From: Actinomycetota bacterium
Lineage (GTDB): Bacteria > Actinomycetota > Acidimicrobiia > Acidimicrobiales > JAMCPL01
Assembly (NCBI GenBank): GCA_023379675.1
Contig: JAMCPL010000029.1
Span: forward strand, 1-41,359
Length of the DNA stretch: 41,359 nt
Direction of reading: 5' to 3'
Shown: positions 8,254-16,032 of the stretch, piece after piece
Numbering within the stretch: the stretch's first letter is position 1
Layout: every line of letters starts with the position of its first letter
Notes under the pieces: generated by a model
The model's input: only the letters and a program-made list of their open reading frames with translations
Database searches by the model: none
What the model was told of the DNA's origin: nothing
Translations under genes and position numbers: made by a program

Positions 8254-10740
8254 GTGAAAGCAGTCATCATGGCAGGTGGCGAAGGAACCCGCCTCAGGCC
8301 CTTGACCTCGAACACTCCCAAGCCGATGCTCCCGATGGCCAACAAGCCCATGATGGAACACGTCATCTCGCTGCTGCGCAGGCACGGGTTCGAGGAGATC
8401 GTAGTCACCGTAGCATTCATGGCCAACGCCATCAGGACATACTTCGGTGACGGATCTGAATTCGGGCTATCCATGGTGTATGCCACCGAGGAAAGTCCCC
8501 TAGGTACCGCCGGATCTGTACTGAATGCAGCCGAACAGCTCACCGAACGCTTCCTGGTCATCTCAGGCGATGTCCTTACCGATATAGATCTCGCCCAAAT
8601 AGTAAAGTTTCATGATGACAAAGGAGCGCTTTGCACCATCGCCCTCAAGTCTGTCGACAATCCGCTGGAATTCGGCATAGTCATTACCAGGGAGGATGGA
8701 TCCATAGAACGCTTCCTCGAAAAGCCCACCTGGGGACAGGTGTTCAGCGACACCATCAACACCGGAATATACGTGCTGGAACCCGAGATATTCGATTTTA
8801 TAGAGCAGGGCCGACCCGTTGACTTCGCCGGTGACGTCTTCCCTGCCGTTCTCGAGGCAGGCAGGCCCATCTACGGAGACATCGTGGATGGCTACTGGGA
8901 GGATGTAGGCACCTTGGACGCATATCTCAAGTCGCACGAAGACATCCTGGATCAGAAAGTCAACGTACACCTTGATGGATTCCCGTTGCGCCCGGGCATA
9001 TGGCTTGGTAAAGGCGCCGAAGTCGATCCTGACGCACATCTCGAAGGACCGGCAATATTGGGCGACAACTGCCGGATAGGAGCAGGAGCGCGGATAGGCA
9101 GGTACTGCACCCTCGGGACAAACGTGAGGACCGGCAACGATACCTCCATAGAACGCTCCGTAGTGCACGACAACTCTTACATAGGTAACAACTGCAAAAT
9201 AGAGGGAGCGGTACTGGGCAAGGCATGTGACATACGCCAAGCTACACGTATCGAAAATGGCGTGGTAATGGGTGAAGGCTGCGCGATCGGCAGGGGCACG
9301 ATTATCCGGTCAGGGGTGAAGATATATCCTTACAAGACAGTCGAACAGGGTGCGATCGTCAACTCCTCCATCGTGTGGGAGACGAGAGGATCACGTACCA
9401 TCTTCGGGCGCAACGGTGTAACCGGACTTGCAAATGTGGACATCAGCCCAGAGTTCGTAGTCCGGCTATTTATGGCATGGGCCAGCACCCTGGACAAGGG
9501 CTCCCGGATCACCGCGTCCAGGGACACGAGTAGGGCGGCCAGGGTTCTCAAGAGAGCGGCCATGGTCGGCTGCAATGCGGCGGGAGTGACGGTGGACGAT
9601 CTGGAGGTTGCCACGGTCCCAGCAACCCGCTTCATGGTAAGATCTGCGTCGAACCAGGGCGGCTTCACGGTCAGGCTTGCCGACGACGATCGGCACTCCA
9701 TCGTGTTGCGTTTTTTTGATGAGAACGGTCGCGACGTGGACGAGTCCATGCAACGCAAAGTCGAAAGGCTGTACCACCGGGAAGACTTCAGAAGAGTACC
9801 TGCGCCGGAAATAGGAGATATTTCATTTGTATCAAGAGCAATCGAACAATACACTGCAGAACTACTCGATACAGTCGACATCCAGGCAATAGCCTCGGCC
9901 GGCTTCAAACTGGTGCTGGACTACTCATTCGGCACTGCAAGCTTCGTCATGCCCAATGTGCTTGCCAAACTAGGGGCCGACGTACTCGTATCCAACCCGT
10001 ATGGAGCCACGGCTCCAGCTGGTTCCACCGATAGATGGGCAGCCTTGAAACGAGTGTCCGATCTGGTGACCGCATCCGGCGCACATCTGGGCGCCATAAT
10101 AGATCCCGGCGGAGAACAGCTTGTGATCATCGACGACAGCGGCGCCGTTCTCAGCGAAACGCAGTCGCTCATGGTGATGCTCGACCTCGTATTGAAAACC
10201 GGCGACCGGCCTCAGGTCATGCTTCCATTGAGCACGCCAGCATCTGCATTGGCATCCTGTAAGCAAGCCGGCGTAGACCCGAAGTGGATGAAGCTCTACT
10301 CCAACAGCTCCAGCGACGCTCCTGAGGCAGGGAAGATCACCTTCGCCGCCAACCATTCCAACGCTTACGCTTTCCCTGGCTTCATACCGGCCTACGATGC
10401 CGTCTGCTCCCTCGTCAATCTTCTGGCCATGCTGGCGGCATCCCGGACAAGCCTGTCTCGCATCGTGTCAGGCATTCCCGATGTGCATATAGTGCACGAA
10501 GAGGTAATCACGCCATCAGACCACAAGGGCACCATAATGCGCCTGCTCATCGAGCAGACCGCCGAACGTGACGTAACACTGATCGAGGGGATAAAGATCA
10601 TCGAGGACACCGGATGGACATGGGTGCTCCCAGATCCCGAAGAACCACTCACGCACGTGTGGGTGGAAGCGCCTACCCATACCGAGGCCCGTACCCGCGC
10701 TCAGCAGTACGCTGTCCGCATACGACAGATGCTGCGCTGA
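8254..10740 (+). CDS. Sugar-1-phosphate nucleotidyltransferase fused to a degenerate phosphosugar-mutase domain
   Basis: An 828-aa two-enzyme fusion. Residues 1-235 are a nucleotidyltransferase (AGGEGTRLRPLTSNTPKPM; the GDVLTDID metal site; the ..GYWEDVGT motif). Residues about 255-390 are left-handed beta-helix hexapeptide repeats. Residues about 405-828 are phosphomannomutase/phosphoglucomutase-like. Relatives are usually named mannose-1-phosphate guanylyltransferase, but the sugar cannot be read from sequence. The mutase half looks inactive: the TASHNP loop aligns with RLADDD, putting Ala476 where the phosphoserine should be, and DGDGDR is replaced by DPGGEQ at 617-622. GTG at 8254 is set by AAAGGAGG 8 nt upstream. 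The gene lies 76 nt after pgsA, probably in the same transcript. Confidence 0.88.
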   Translation: MKAVIMAGGEGTRLRPLTSNTPKPMLPMANKPMMEHVISLLRRHGFEEIVVTVAFMANAIRTYFGDGSEFGLSMVYATEESPLGTAGSVLNAAEQLTERFLVISGDVLTDIDLAQIVKFHDDKGALCTIALKSVDNPLEFGIVITREDGSIERFLEKPTWGQVFSDTINTGIYVLEPEIFDFIEQGRPVDFAGDVFPAVLEAGRPIYGDIVDGYWEDVGTLDAYLKSHEDILDQKVNVHLDGFPLRPGIWLGKGAEVDPDAHLEGPAILGDNCRIGAGARIGRYCTLGTNVRTGNDTSIERSVVHDNSYIGNNCKIEGAVLGKACDIRQATRIENGVVMGEGCAIGRGTIIRSGVKIYPYKTVEQGAIVNSSIVWETRGSRTIFGRNGVTGLANVDISPEFVVRLFMAWASTLDKGSRITASRDTSRAARVLKRAAMVGCNAAGVTVDDLEVATVPATRFMVRSASNQGGFTVRLADDDRHSIVLRFFDENGRDVDESMQRKVERLYHREDFRRVPAPEIGDISFVSRAIEQYTAELLDTVDIQAIASAGFKLVLDYSFGTASFVMPNVLAKLGADVLVSNPYGATAPAGSTDRWAALKRVSDLVTASGAHLGAIIDPGGEQLVIIDDSGAVLSETQSLMVMLDLVLKTGDRPQVMLPLSTPASALASCKQAGVDPKWMKLYSNSSSDAPEAGKITFAANHSNAYAFPGFIPAYDAVCSLVNLLAMLAASRTSLSRIVSGIPDVHIVHEEVITPSDHKGTIMRLLIEQTAERDVTLIEGIKIIEDTGWTWVLPDPEEPLTHVWVEAPTHTEARTRAQQYAVRIRQMLR

Positions 10741-10893
10741 TCCACCTTACTCCGGCACCCAAGACAAGCCCAATGGCATGCCAGCAAGGCTAGGATCTGA
10801 ACTGCACTGCTCTTGAGTTCCCAAACACGCTGGTATGGCCGGAGCCGACGCTCAGCCTGCTGGCACCGGGCAAGCACTCAGAAAAGCCAGTAG

Positions 10894-11940
10894 CTACTCC
10901 ACCACCCACGTACCGGAAGATCGAAGGAGCGCCGACAGGTCGCCGATGCCCTTCCGGCCCTCCACCTCGGCCAGCTGCCTTGCAACCTCGTAACCATATT
11001 CCGGGCAATCCACTGACCTGAAAACCCCTATGGGTGTCGGCTCATGGGGACCCCTGGCCAAACGCGACAACTCGAATGCCTGACTTGGATTGTCGAGGGA
11101 CATATCATGGATGAGCAAGGCATCCTCACCCACATCAGCCACCTTGACCAGATGCAGCATCCCGTCCTCGCCCCTGGAAACGCCGAACTCACCATCCTTG
11201 CCGTAGCGTATAGGCTCACCATGTACCAGCGGGATAAGATAATCAGCCCGCCTGTCCTTGGATGTTATATCATTGAATGCGCCATCATTGTACACATTGC
11301 AGTTCTGATATATCTCGACAAACGATGTACCCCGGTGATCGTATGCCTGCCTGAGCACTTCCATCATATGCTTCCTGTCCATATCATGAGTACGCGCCAC
11401 AAAAGTGGCTTCCGCTCCAAGCGCCAGCGATACGGGATTGAACGGAGTGTCAAGCGATCCGTAAGGCGTGGACTTGGTCACCTTCCCCACCTCGGACGTC
11501 GGCGAGAACTGCCCCTTGGTCAGACCGTATATCTGGTTGTTGAAAAGGATGATATTGATATTGACATTGCGCCTGAGAGTATGGATAAGGTGATTGCCAC
11601 CTATGGACAGCGCATCGCCATCACCGGTGATGACCCATACGTCCAGATCAGGACGTGCCACCGCCAGCCCGGTGGCAAATGCCGGAGCTCTTCCATGGAT
11701 GCTGTGGATACCGTAGGTATTCATATAATACGGAAAACGTGACGAGCAACCGATACCGGAAACAAATACAGTTGACTCGCGCCTAGCTCCCATCTCGGCG
11801 AGCAGTGTCTGCATGGCAGCAAGGATGGTGAAATCACCACACCCTGGACACCACCGGACTTCCTGGTCCGAAACCCAGTCCTTCCTGGTGGAAGCTGGCG
11901 TGTCCGGACGTGATACTGCTGTTGCGACACCGTCGCTCAT
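10894..11940 (-). CDS. korB: 2-oxoacid:ferredoxin oxidoreductase, beta subunit (KorB-like)
   Basis: A 348-aa thiamine-diphosphate subunit. The WCPGCGDF motif, a later Cys in SGIGCSSRFPYY and one in YQNCNVYNDGAF supply the [4Fe-4S] ligands. GDGDALSIGGNH followed by INIILFNNQIYGLTKGQ is the ThDP/Mg site. With KorA it oxidatively decarboxylates a 2-oxoacid with CoA and reduces ferredoxin. In actinobacteria this pair usually acts on 2-oxoglutarate in the TCA cycle. The ATG at 11940 overlaps the korA stop by 4 nt (ATGA), so the two are translationally coupled. Substrate preference (2-oxoglutarate rather than pyruvate) is by family resemblance. Confidence 0.93.
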   Translation of the reverse strand: MSDGVATAVSRPDTPASTRKDWVSDQEVRWCPGCGDFTILAAMQTLLAEMGARRESTVFVSGIGCSSRFPYYMNTYGIHSIHGRAPAFATGLAVARPDLDVWVITGDGDALSIGGNHLIHTLRRNVNINIILFNNQIYGLTKGQFSPTSEVGKVTKSTPYGSLDTPFNPVSLALGAEATFVARTHDMDRKHMMEVLRQAYDHRGTSFVEIYQNCNVYNDGAFNDITSKDRRADYLIPLVHGEPIRYGKDGEFGVSRGEDGMLHLVKVADVGEDALLIHDMSLDNPSQAFELSRLARGPHEPTPIGVFRSVDCPEYGYEVARQLAEVEGRKGIGDLSALLRSSGTWVVE

Positions 11941-13835
11941 GATCTTGCCACCCTCCTCTTGTCCAGCGCATCCAGTATGGCGGACTCTATTTCCGCTGCC
12001 TTGAACGGTATGCCCTGCACCTTTGAAATGGACTCCGCATCCACCAGGTAACGCGCCCGGATCAAGGTCCAGAGCTGGCCCATATTGATCTCGGGAACGA
12101 TGATCTTCCGGTACCGACCAAGTATCTCACCAAGATTCGACGGGAACGGATTCAGGTGCACAAGATGAACCATGGCAACTTTCAGCCCCCTCTTACGTGT
12201 CCTGCGCACTCCTGCCAGCACGGCCGGGTAAGTGGATCCCCAGCTCACTGCCAGAACCTCAGCACCGCCCAGACCGTCAGGATCATCGACTGCAAGCAAA
12301 GGAATGCTCTTGGATATAGCATCGAGCTTGGCTTGGCGCAACTGGGTCATCTTTTCGTGATTCAATGTATCGTATGCCACATTACCGGACCCATCTGCAT
12401 GCTCGAGCCCTCCCATGCGGTGTTCCAACCCGGGTGTGCCGGGAATCGCCCACTGTCTCGCAAAGGTATCCGGATCTCTTACATATGGCCAGTAGGATGC
12501 GTTACCCTGGTCATCTACGTGATTAGGTGTATCCAGAAAATGAGGATCTATGGCCGGAAGAGCGTCCAGGTCCGGCAGTCTCCACGGTTCAGAGCTGTTG
12601 GCCACATAACCATCCGACAGCAGGTATACCGGTGTACGATACTCGATGGCTATGCGGCAGGCCTCGATGGCCGCATCAAAGGCATGCCCTGGTGACATCG
12701 CCGCCACAACCGGCACTGGGCTTTCACCGTGACGACCGTGGACAACGGCCAGCAGGTCAGCCTGCTCTGTCTTTGTAGGTATACCCGTAGACGGTCCAAC
12801 TCTCTGGATATCCACAATCACCATGGGAAGTTCCAGGTGCGCGGCAAGACCGATCGTCTCCGCCTTCAGATCGATGCCTGGACCGCTGGTGGTGGTCACA
12901 CCCAGGCAGCCACCGTAAGCAGCCCCAAGTGCTGAGCCGGCACCAGCAATCTCGTCCTCCGCCTGGAACGTCCTCACCCCGAAGTTCTTCAGCTTGGCCA
13001 GCTCGTGCAAGATGTCGGATGCAGGCGTAATGGGATATGAACCCAGGAACAGCGGCATTTTGGCCAGTCTGGACGCAACCACCAATCCCCAGGCCAGTGC
13101 CGTGTTGCCTGGCACGTTGGTATACGTGCCGCTCTCGAAACGAGACGGTGCCACTTCGTAGCGCGCCTCGAAGATTTCAGCGGTTTCGCCAAAATTGTAT
13201 CCGGCTTTGTAAGAGCGCAGGTTGGCTTCCTTCACCATCTCATTGGAGGCGAAACGCTCCTCGATCCAGTCTATCGTGGGCTGCACGGGTCTGGTGTACA
13301 TCCAGCTCAAAAGACCAAGAGCAAAAAAATTCTTGGACCTCTCGGCATCTCTCGGCTTCACGCCGACACTTTTGCATGCCTCCAGGGTCAGCTTTGTCAT
13401 GGGAATCTCGTAAACGCGGTACGGTTTGACGGTGCCGTCGTCAAGTGGATTGGAACCGTAGCCGGCTTTGCCGAGCGATCTCTCGTCAAAAGAGTCGGAA
13501 TTGACCAGGATGATCCCACCGGACTTCACCATTGAAAGATGCGCCTTGAGGGCAGCAGGATTCATGGCGACGAGGACATCGGGCTTGTCACCAGGAGTAA
13601 GGATATCGTGGTCCGAAAAATGCAGCTGGAAGCTCGATACCCCTGCAAGGGTACCTGCAGGTGCCCGGATCTCTGCGGGATAGTCCGGCAACGTGGCGGT
13701 GTCGTTGGGTACCAGAGAAGTTACGGCGGTAAATCTGCTCCCCGTGAGCTGCATACCGTCGCCTGAGTCTCCTGCGAAACGGACAACCACCTGATTGACC
13801 TCTTTGACGTTCTTGGATGTAGTTGTGAGTGTCAC
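11937..13835 (-). CDS. korA: 2-oxoacid:ferredoxin oxidoreductase, fused gamma-alpha subunit (KorA-like)
   Basis: A 632-aa protein with the gamma domain first (VVRFAGDSGDGMQLTGSRF; PAEIRAPAGTLAGVSSFQ) over about residues 12-200, then the alpha/pyrimidine-binding domain from about 225 (GSYPITPASDILHEL; FQAEDEIAGAGSALGAAYGG; TTTSGPGIDLKAE). This gamma-alpha order is standard for the two-subunit KorAB enzymes. The alpha part ends with the C-terminal transketolase-like domain (VPEINMGQLWTLIRARYL). The start is GTG at 13835 without a Shine-Dalgarno sequence. TAGAAT lies 8 nt before it, suggesting a leaderless message. korB follows with a 4-nt overlap. Together they yield reduced ferredoxin and an acyl-CoA. 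Confidence 0.93.
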   Translation of the reverse strand: MTLTTTSKNVKEVNQVVVRFAGDSGDGMQLTGSRFTAVTSLVPNDTATLPDYPAEIRAPAGTLAGVSSFQLHFSDHDILTPGDKPDVLVAMNPAALKAHLSMVKSGGIILVNSDSFDERSLGKAGYGSNPLDDGTVKPYRVYEIPMTKLTLEACKSVGVKPRDAERSKNFFALGLLSWMYTRPVQPTIDWIEERFASNEMVKEANLRSYKAGYNFGETAEIFEARYEVAPSRFESGTYTNVPGNTALAWGLVVASRLAKMPLFLGSYPITPASDILHELAKLKNFGVRTFQAEDEIAGAGSALGAAYGGCLGVTTTSGPGIDLKAETIGLAAHLELPMVIVDIQRVGPSTGIPTKTEQADLLAVVHGRHGESPVPVVAAMSPGHAFDAAIEACRIAIEYRTPVYLLSDGYVANSSEPWRLPDLDALPAIDPHFLDTPNHVDDQGNASYWPYVRDPDTFARQWAIPGTPGLEHRMGGLEHADGSGNVAYDTLNHEKMTQLRQAKLDAISKSIPLLAVDDPDGLGGAEVLAVSWGSTYPAVLAGVRRTRKRGLKVAMVHLVHLNPFPSNLGEILGRYRKIIVPEINMGQLWTLIRARYLVDAESISKVQGIPFKAAEIESAILDALDKRRVARS

Positions 13836-13843
13836 TAATGATT

Positions 13844-13849
13844 ATTCTA
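13844..13849 (-). promoter_or_regulatory. Possible -10 hexamer of a leaderless korA transcript
   Basis: TAGAAT (inside TATAGAAT) reads on the minus strand 8 nt before the korA GTG, which has no Shine-Dalgarno sequence. TTGGCA lies 20 nt upstream of TAGAAT, or 18 nt upstream if TATAGA is taken as the hexamer. Confidence 0.35.
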
Positions 13850-13943
13850 TACCGCTAAGTCCGGATCCATGCCAATCCAGGTCCGCAACAAATTGATGCA
13901 TACCCTACATGATTGCCTCGATTGCCTCGCATGGCTTAGAGGC

Positions 13944-15173
13944 TCAGCGGGATTTGCGCGCAATGATGTGTATGTCTATGTCGTTGTTTCCGGCTTCCTT
14001 GAGGAGACTCCTGATTACGGAACCTCTTCTCATCTCTTCCAAGCGTCCCCTGCTTGTAGACCCCATCACTATCTGGGTGATCTGGTTCTCTCTCGCAAAC
14101 TCGACCATAACCGTTGCAGGATTGTCCCCATAGAGGTCGTTCCAGGTACCTCCAAGATCAAGCGCCAACTTCTTGAGACCCGCCATGCGCTCCCCGTCGC
14201 GCCGCAACCCATCGGAAGGCACTACGTGAACCACATGCAGTTCCGCCTTCGAGCGTGCAGCCATCCTCGCGGCCCTGCGCAGCACATCCTCCGAGCCTGG
14301 CGCTGCCGTAACGCCCACCATGATGCGTTCCGCGGTATCCCAAGCAAGCCCGCCGCCCCTCGTCTTCAAATACGCGAGCATCTCCTCTTCCGTCTCGTCC
14401 GCTACAAACCTTAGTGCCAGTTCCCGCAGGGCAATCAAATTCTCCTGCTTGAAGAAGTTGGACAGAGCGAGCGGTACGCGTTCCTTGGGGTAGATGTTGC
14501 CATGAAGCATACGCCTGCGAAGCTGCTCGGCGGAGGAATCGACCAACTCGATCTGATTCGCCTTGCGTACCACCCAGTCAGGAACGCGCTCGCGCACTTT
14601 TATGCCGATAATCTGCTCGACAGCATCTGCAATACTCTCCAGATGCTGGATGTTAACTGTCGTTATCACAGCAATGCCGGCATCGATCAGCTGGAGCACA
14701 TCCTGCCAGCGTTTCTCATGCACCCCCGATCCGGGCACGTTGGTGTGCGCCAACTCGTCGACAAGGGCAACCCTCGGATTACGCTTCAGCACCGCCGCCA
14801 CATCCATCTCCTCCAGCAGCTTGCCTCTGTACTCGACCTGCTTCTTGGGGATGCGCTCGATGCCATCCATCAGAGCTGCGGTTCTGGCCCTGCCATGAGT
14901 CTCCACGAATCCGATGACCACATCGCTGCCTCTGTCCCTGCGCCTCGCTCCCTCATCCAGCATGGCGCAGGTCTTCCCGACACCAGGAGCGGCGCCGAGA
15001 TAGACACGGAACAGGCCTGCGGGCGCCACTTCCACCCTGTCCAGCTCAGGTGCCGGCTTTCCGGGCCTGTCACCGTCCAGACTTCCAAGTGCGCCCACCT
15101 CGAATACATCGTCCTCATCGAGTCCGGCAGTTGGGTCTTCCTGCTGCTCCATGCCTTCATGCATGGCAGCCAT
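13944..15173 (-). CDS. KdpD-like N-terminal domain plus universal-stress domain, no kinase
   Basis: This protein of about 409 aa has the N-terminal KdpD domain with Walker A (GAAPGVGKT) and the Walker B region (VALVDELAHTNVPGS), then VNIQHLESIADAV. A universal-stress-protein-like domain follows (HVVHVVPSDG ... IVMGSTSRGRLEE). It stops there: membrane helices, histidine-kinase core and ATPase domain are all missing. Stand-alone KdpD N-terminal proteins exist in other bacteria and can modulate K+ or osmotic signalling; the USP domain of some KdpDs binds c-di-AMP. The frame is open to a TTG at 15248 inside the regulator gene. ATG at 15173 follows AAGGTGG and is preferred. The gene is last in the kdpD-kdpE-like operon. 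Confidence 0.8.
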   Translation of the reverse strand: MAAMHEGMEQQEDPTAGLDEDDVFEVGALGSLDGDRPGKPAPELDRVEVAPAGLFRVYLGAAPGVGKTCAMLDEGARRRDRGSDVVIGFVETHGRARTAALMDGIERIPKKQVEYRGKLLEEMDVAAVLKRNPRVALVDELAHTNVPGSGVHEKRWQDVLQLIDAGIAVITTVNIQHLESIADAVEQIIGIKVRERVPDWVVRKANQIELVDSSAEQLRRRMLHGNIYPKERVPLALSNFFKQENLIALRELALRFVADETEEEMLAYLKTRGGGLAWDTAERIMVGVTAAPGSEDVLRRAARMAARSKAELHVVHVVPSDGLRRDGERMAGLKKLALDLGGTWNDLYGDNPATVMVEFARENQITQIVMGSTSRGRLEEMRRGSVIRSLLKEAGNNDIDIHIIARKSR

Positions 15174-15213
15174 AGCTACATCCACCTTTTCCGTGTACCA
15201 GCATATTGCCCAC

Positions 15214-16032
15214 TCATCCGCCGCTCTTTGGCTGGTTGTGACTGACAAACCTGTACCCGATACCGGGCTCGGTGTGAAAATAGCGAGGCCTGGCAGGATC
15301 GGGTTCCAACCTTCGCCGCACTTGAGTCATAAAGACACGCAGGTAGTTGGTCTCTTTCTCATATGCGGGTCCCCACACCTCCTTGAGAATCTGGCGCTGG
15401 CTTACGAGGCAACCACTGTTACGCACAAGCAGGTCTACAATGGCCCACTGGATTGGTGTAAGCCTTATATGGCCACCAGATCGGTCCCTGACCTCGCGTG
15501 CCGCCAGATCAACTGTAAAATCCTCCGTCACCACCTTCCCCGGCACGAGATCGCGCGCCGCCGCCCTTCTGAGTACGGCTCTCATCCTGGCCAGCAACTC
15601 ATTGATGGCAAAGGGCTTGGTAACATAATCGTCGGCACCGATATCCAGCGCAGCCACCTTGTCGGTCTCGGAATCACGAGCCGAAAGCACGAGCACGGGC
15701 ACTTTCGACCATCCCCGGATAGCCCGGAGCACATCGCTCCCATCTGTTCTAGGTAGGCCAAGATCCAGGATCACCAGATCAGGATGCCTGGACGCAGCCA
15801 GAGCGATGGCAACGTCTCCGTCACTGGCCAGATCCACCAGGTAGCCATGCGCTTTCAGAGATATCCCGAGAGCTTTGACAAATGGGCGCTCATCATCCAC
15901 CAGCAGTACGCGTGGGTTAACCGATACCTCTGTGCCACCGGATGTGCCGGGTATGCCGCCGAATATATCGCGGTGGGCACCAGCATCACTCCCGTAGGCT
16001 GCACCAGCATGCTGCAGGTTACTGCCAACCAT
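15214..16032 (-). CDS. kdpE: KdpE-like OmpR-family response regulator
   Basis: A 272-aa response regulator. The receiver domain starts at about residue 40 (RVLLVDDERP) with phospho-acceptor Asp90 in VILDLGLPRTDG and Lys in DDYVTKPF. The C-terminal winged helix (LTPIQWAIVDLLVRNSG; ETNYLRVFMTQVRRRLE; TEPGIGYRF) is of KdpE type. The ATG at 16032 is chosen because a strong GGGGGAGGAG lies just upstream and the start overlaps the kinase stop by 14 nt. That leaves about 38 polar residues before the receiver, longer than usual. KdpE normally switches on kdpFABC in low K+, but no kdpFABC is in the window, so its target here is unknown. Confidence 0.87.
   Translation of the reverse strand: MVGSNLQHAGAAYGSDAGAHRDIFGGIPGTSGGTEVSVNPRVLLVDDERPFVKALGISLKAHGYLVDLASDGDVAIALAASRHPDLVILDLGLPRTDGSDVLRAIRGWSKVPVLVLSARDSETDKVAALDIGADDYVTKPFAINELLARMRAVLRRAAARDLVPGKVVTEDFTVDLAAREVRDRSGGHIRLTPIQWAIVDLLVRNSGCLVSQRQILKEVWGPAYEKETNYLRVFMTQVRRRLEPDPARPRYFHTEPGIGYRFVSHNQPKSGG

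Noticed and set aside
10779-10865. TGCCAGCA/TGCTGGCA inverted repeat between convergent genes as a terminator
   Set aside because: The loop is 71 nt and no T-run follows, so formation as a terminator is unlikely.
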